From the NCBI GenBank assembly GCA_011763485.2, contig JAANSK020278935.1, positions 1-20,679 of the forward strand: a DNA stretch of 20,679 bases. Direction: 5' to 3'. This document shows positions 19,117 through 20,679 of the stretch, piece by piece (the stretch's first letter is position 1; each line of letters opens with the position of its first letter). Both the position numbers and the translations under genes were made by a program. This DNA is from Isoetes engelmannii. Taxonomy: Eukaryota > Streptophyta > Lycopodiopsida > Isoetales > Isoetaceae. The notes beneath the pieces are model-generated. The model did not search any database. It saw only the letters and a program-made list of their open reading frames with translations, and had not been told where the DNA came from.

Positions 19117-20446
19117 TTACAACTTCTGTTTGTTAGAAACATGAAGGTCGTCGGAGACTTCGACTTCTTCAAGGTTGGCCTCATCCAAACCAGCATCCAG
19201 CTCATATATAAGACGAGAAAGCTGGGGCTCCCTTTGTTCCCAAGTAAGTCGAATTGTAGCCCTATCCACCCCGGACAAGGCTAACACAGCTCTATCGATT
19301 GCGAGAGAATACATACTAAATCCACCAAAAACATGTGTGGCTATATCTCTCCTAACAGCTAACACTCGATTAGAATTGACTGCTAATGGGTAATGATTGC
19401 CAAGCAAGGAGAGGGCCTTTAGTTTCAGAACTTCCTCAGGACCAGATGGGCTGTACTTAGAATGGAAAATAAGAATTTCTCCCTTATGAAGGTAGCCCAT
19501 ATAGTGGGCGATAGCGCCATCTCGACCAAGGCTGACTCTGTCATGTCTAGCGCAAAAGTCATCAACAAAAATTTTCTACACAATACATGCAATCAATCAT
19601 GAGAATTGAACAAAATCGGCAAGGTTAAGGCTAGCATACCTCCACTTCATCAGATTAGACAATGCGTTTGGTGTTGATGTTGATCGAAGTCCTGGAGGAG
19701 CTTGCTTCCCCTCTTGATTCACTTGTTTCTGTAGTCGTAGGTTCGGAAGAAGTCGCCTAGAAATTTACGTCTGAGACCTCCTTCAAGCCAATTTCTGCCA
19801 TCTCTAGAACACTACCAAATGCCACTTCCGGAGCTAATGATGTACCATCATACGTCAATGCTTCGTACATCTCCCTCGGCACTTCTAGCTCGAAGTCGAC
19901 GAAGTCGTCTAGATCTACAACAAAAGCATAGACCTGACCAAGGACCTCGTCTTCCCTCAAACCGGTAATAGAACATATATCATGGACAAGCAGATAGTCC
20001 TTCCCTCCTACAAAAATTGGTAAGGTTTCCGTGATACCCCAGCTGTCAAGGTCCTCTTCATGCTCGTCTTCATCTTCCTGCTCCTCATCCTCGCCCGCCT
20101 CTAGTTTTTCCACCATCTCCTTCTCTTCCTCTTCATCAAAAACCTTTGCTACGGGTGAGTGAGGTTCTGGATGAGCCTTTAATTGTGGTACGGTCACATC
20201 TGTTGGTGTGACCGAATAAATAATGTAAGTAGCAAACATTATGTCCATAGGATATAAACTATCCTTCCTGTCCTTTTCACACAAGTCGGATGGCAGTCTC
20301 TTGAACGACCTTCGAACCTTATCATGATCATCCTTGGGAAACAACTTTGAAAAGGACTTCACACTCAATACATTCTTTCCTGTTGTTGCAGGACGAGAAT
20401 CAGATTCTGCAACGGCCATAAAGCTTTGAATGTACTGACCATACAC
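19117..20446 (-). pseudogene. Two open stretches of an unknown protein, 3' of a gypsy-like pol end (fossil)
   Basis: 20446-19757 (229 codons) carries PMDIMFATYIIYSVTPTDVT, an acidic run (EDEEQEDEDEHEEDLDSWG), then YLLVHDICSITGLREDEVLG and LEVPREMYEALTYDGTSLAP. 19500-19117 (127 codons) carries PEEVLKLKALSLLGNHYPLA and ATHVFGGFSMYSLAID. They share orientation, are separated by about 260 bp, and probably belong to one old gene with few breaks. I recognise no domain. The position after a pol-like end is where some plant gypsy elements carry an additional ORF. A captured host gene or an old integrated viral gene is also possible. No transmembrane segment is obvious, so a plain envelope protein is unlikely. 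Confidence 0.45.
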
Positions 20447-20463
20447 ATCAATGTAACGTTCCT

Positions 20464-20533
20464 AACTGATATGCCCTTAACCAATTGGGCAAAACCTAGG
20501 AACTGGTATGCCCTTAACCAATTGGGCAAAACC
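20464..20533. repeat. Two tandem 37-bp units
   Basis: AACTG(A/G)TATGCCCTTAACC then AATTGGGCAAAACC at 20464-20496, repeated at 20501-20533. Each copy contains the palindrome CCAATTGG within GCCC...GGGC. It lies between the pol-like end and the first open stretch. Confidence 0.85.
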
Positions 20534-20534
20534 A

Positions 20535-20679
20535 TCTAGACGTCTATGAATAGTCACTTCTACCCATTTATGTCGGTGTCTCGGGAACGCCCCACAGGCA
20601 CGTTCAAGGATCGAATACTCGAGCGGTCTACCATGGGCCCGTTACAATCTCTCCCACTAGAACTATGCTCGTCCTCGAG
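20535..20679 (-). mobile_element. Probable 3' end of a Ty3/gypsy-like polyprotein region (fossil, partial)
   Basis: On the minus strand the window begins CTCGAGGACGAGCATAGTTC, then a GTGGGAGAGATTGTAACGGG segment. These two phrases, a Ser-Arg-Thr-Ser-like C-terminus and a GGGAGA...TTGTAACGGG tract, are typical of the end of plant gypsy polyproteins and the sequence just after them. The call rests on that resemblance only. The body of the element, if present, lies to the right of the window, and no LTR is seen inside it. Confidence 0.45.

Overview
This is nuclear DNA from a land plant. The best evidence is a complete, intron-split GH17 beta-1,3-glucanase with a plant-type X8 (CBM43) domain. AT-rich introns with GT-AG borders, AATAAA signals, minisatellites and old repeats agree with this. 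The sparse gene content and the many aged elements would suit a large genome such as a gymnosperm or fern, but the sequence does not settle the lineage.

Layout, left to right. 1-1830 (minus): a decayed protein-coding element of unknown family that runs off the left edge, coiled-coil at its N-terminal end. 1983-2646: two tandem-repeat arrays. 2650-4350: no convincing gene. 4351-6303 (minus): the GH17-X8 gene, three exons, 486 codons, apparently intact. Copies of a short dispersed repeat lie on both sides of it. 7078-7490: a minisatellite in which most units carry a small inverted repeat. 7500-9500: non-coding DNA with local tandem duplications and a tRNA-like, three-unit repeat. 9664-12108 (plus): a broken coding region that looks like an old DNA-transposon-type protein of a family I cannot name. 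12250-12390: three copies of an ACCGT-bearing motif.

12.9-18.75 kb (minus): a spread-out multi-exon gene that ordinary ORF calling misses because every exon is short. Two exon chains keep reading frame across consecutive introns: four introns in 18114-17441 with a fifth in-phase acceptor at 17374, and two introns in 16629-15421. A likely last exon at 13020-12910 is followed within 7 bases by AATAAA. I do not recognise the product; the long hydrophobic helical stretches resemble a helical-repeat (ARM/HEAT-like) protein, which is inference. Some parts do not connect cleanly, so it may be a pseudogene or my splice choices may be wrong in places.

19.1-20.68 kb (minus): the fossil 3' part of a Ty3/gypsy-like element, followed by two open stretches of unknown function and an AATAAA signal. 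One of them carries a long Asp/Glu run.

Only the glucanase has an assignable function: a secreted enzyme that acts on callose or related beta-1,3-glucans in the cell wall.
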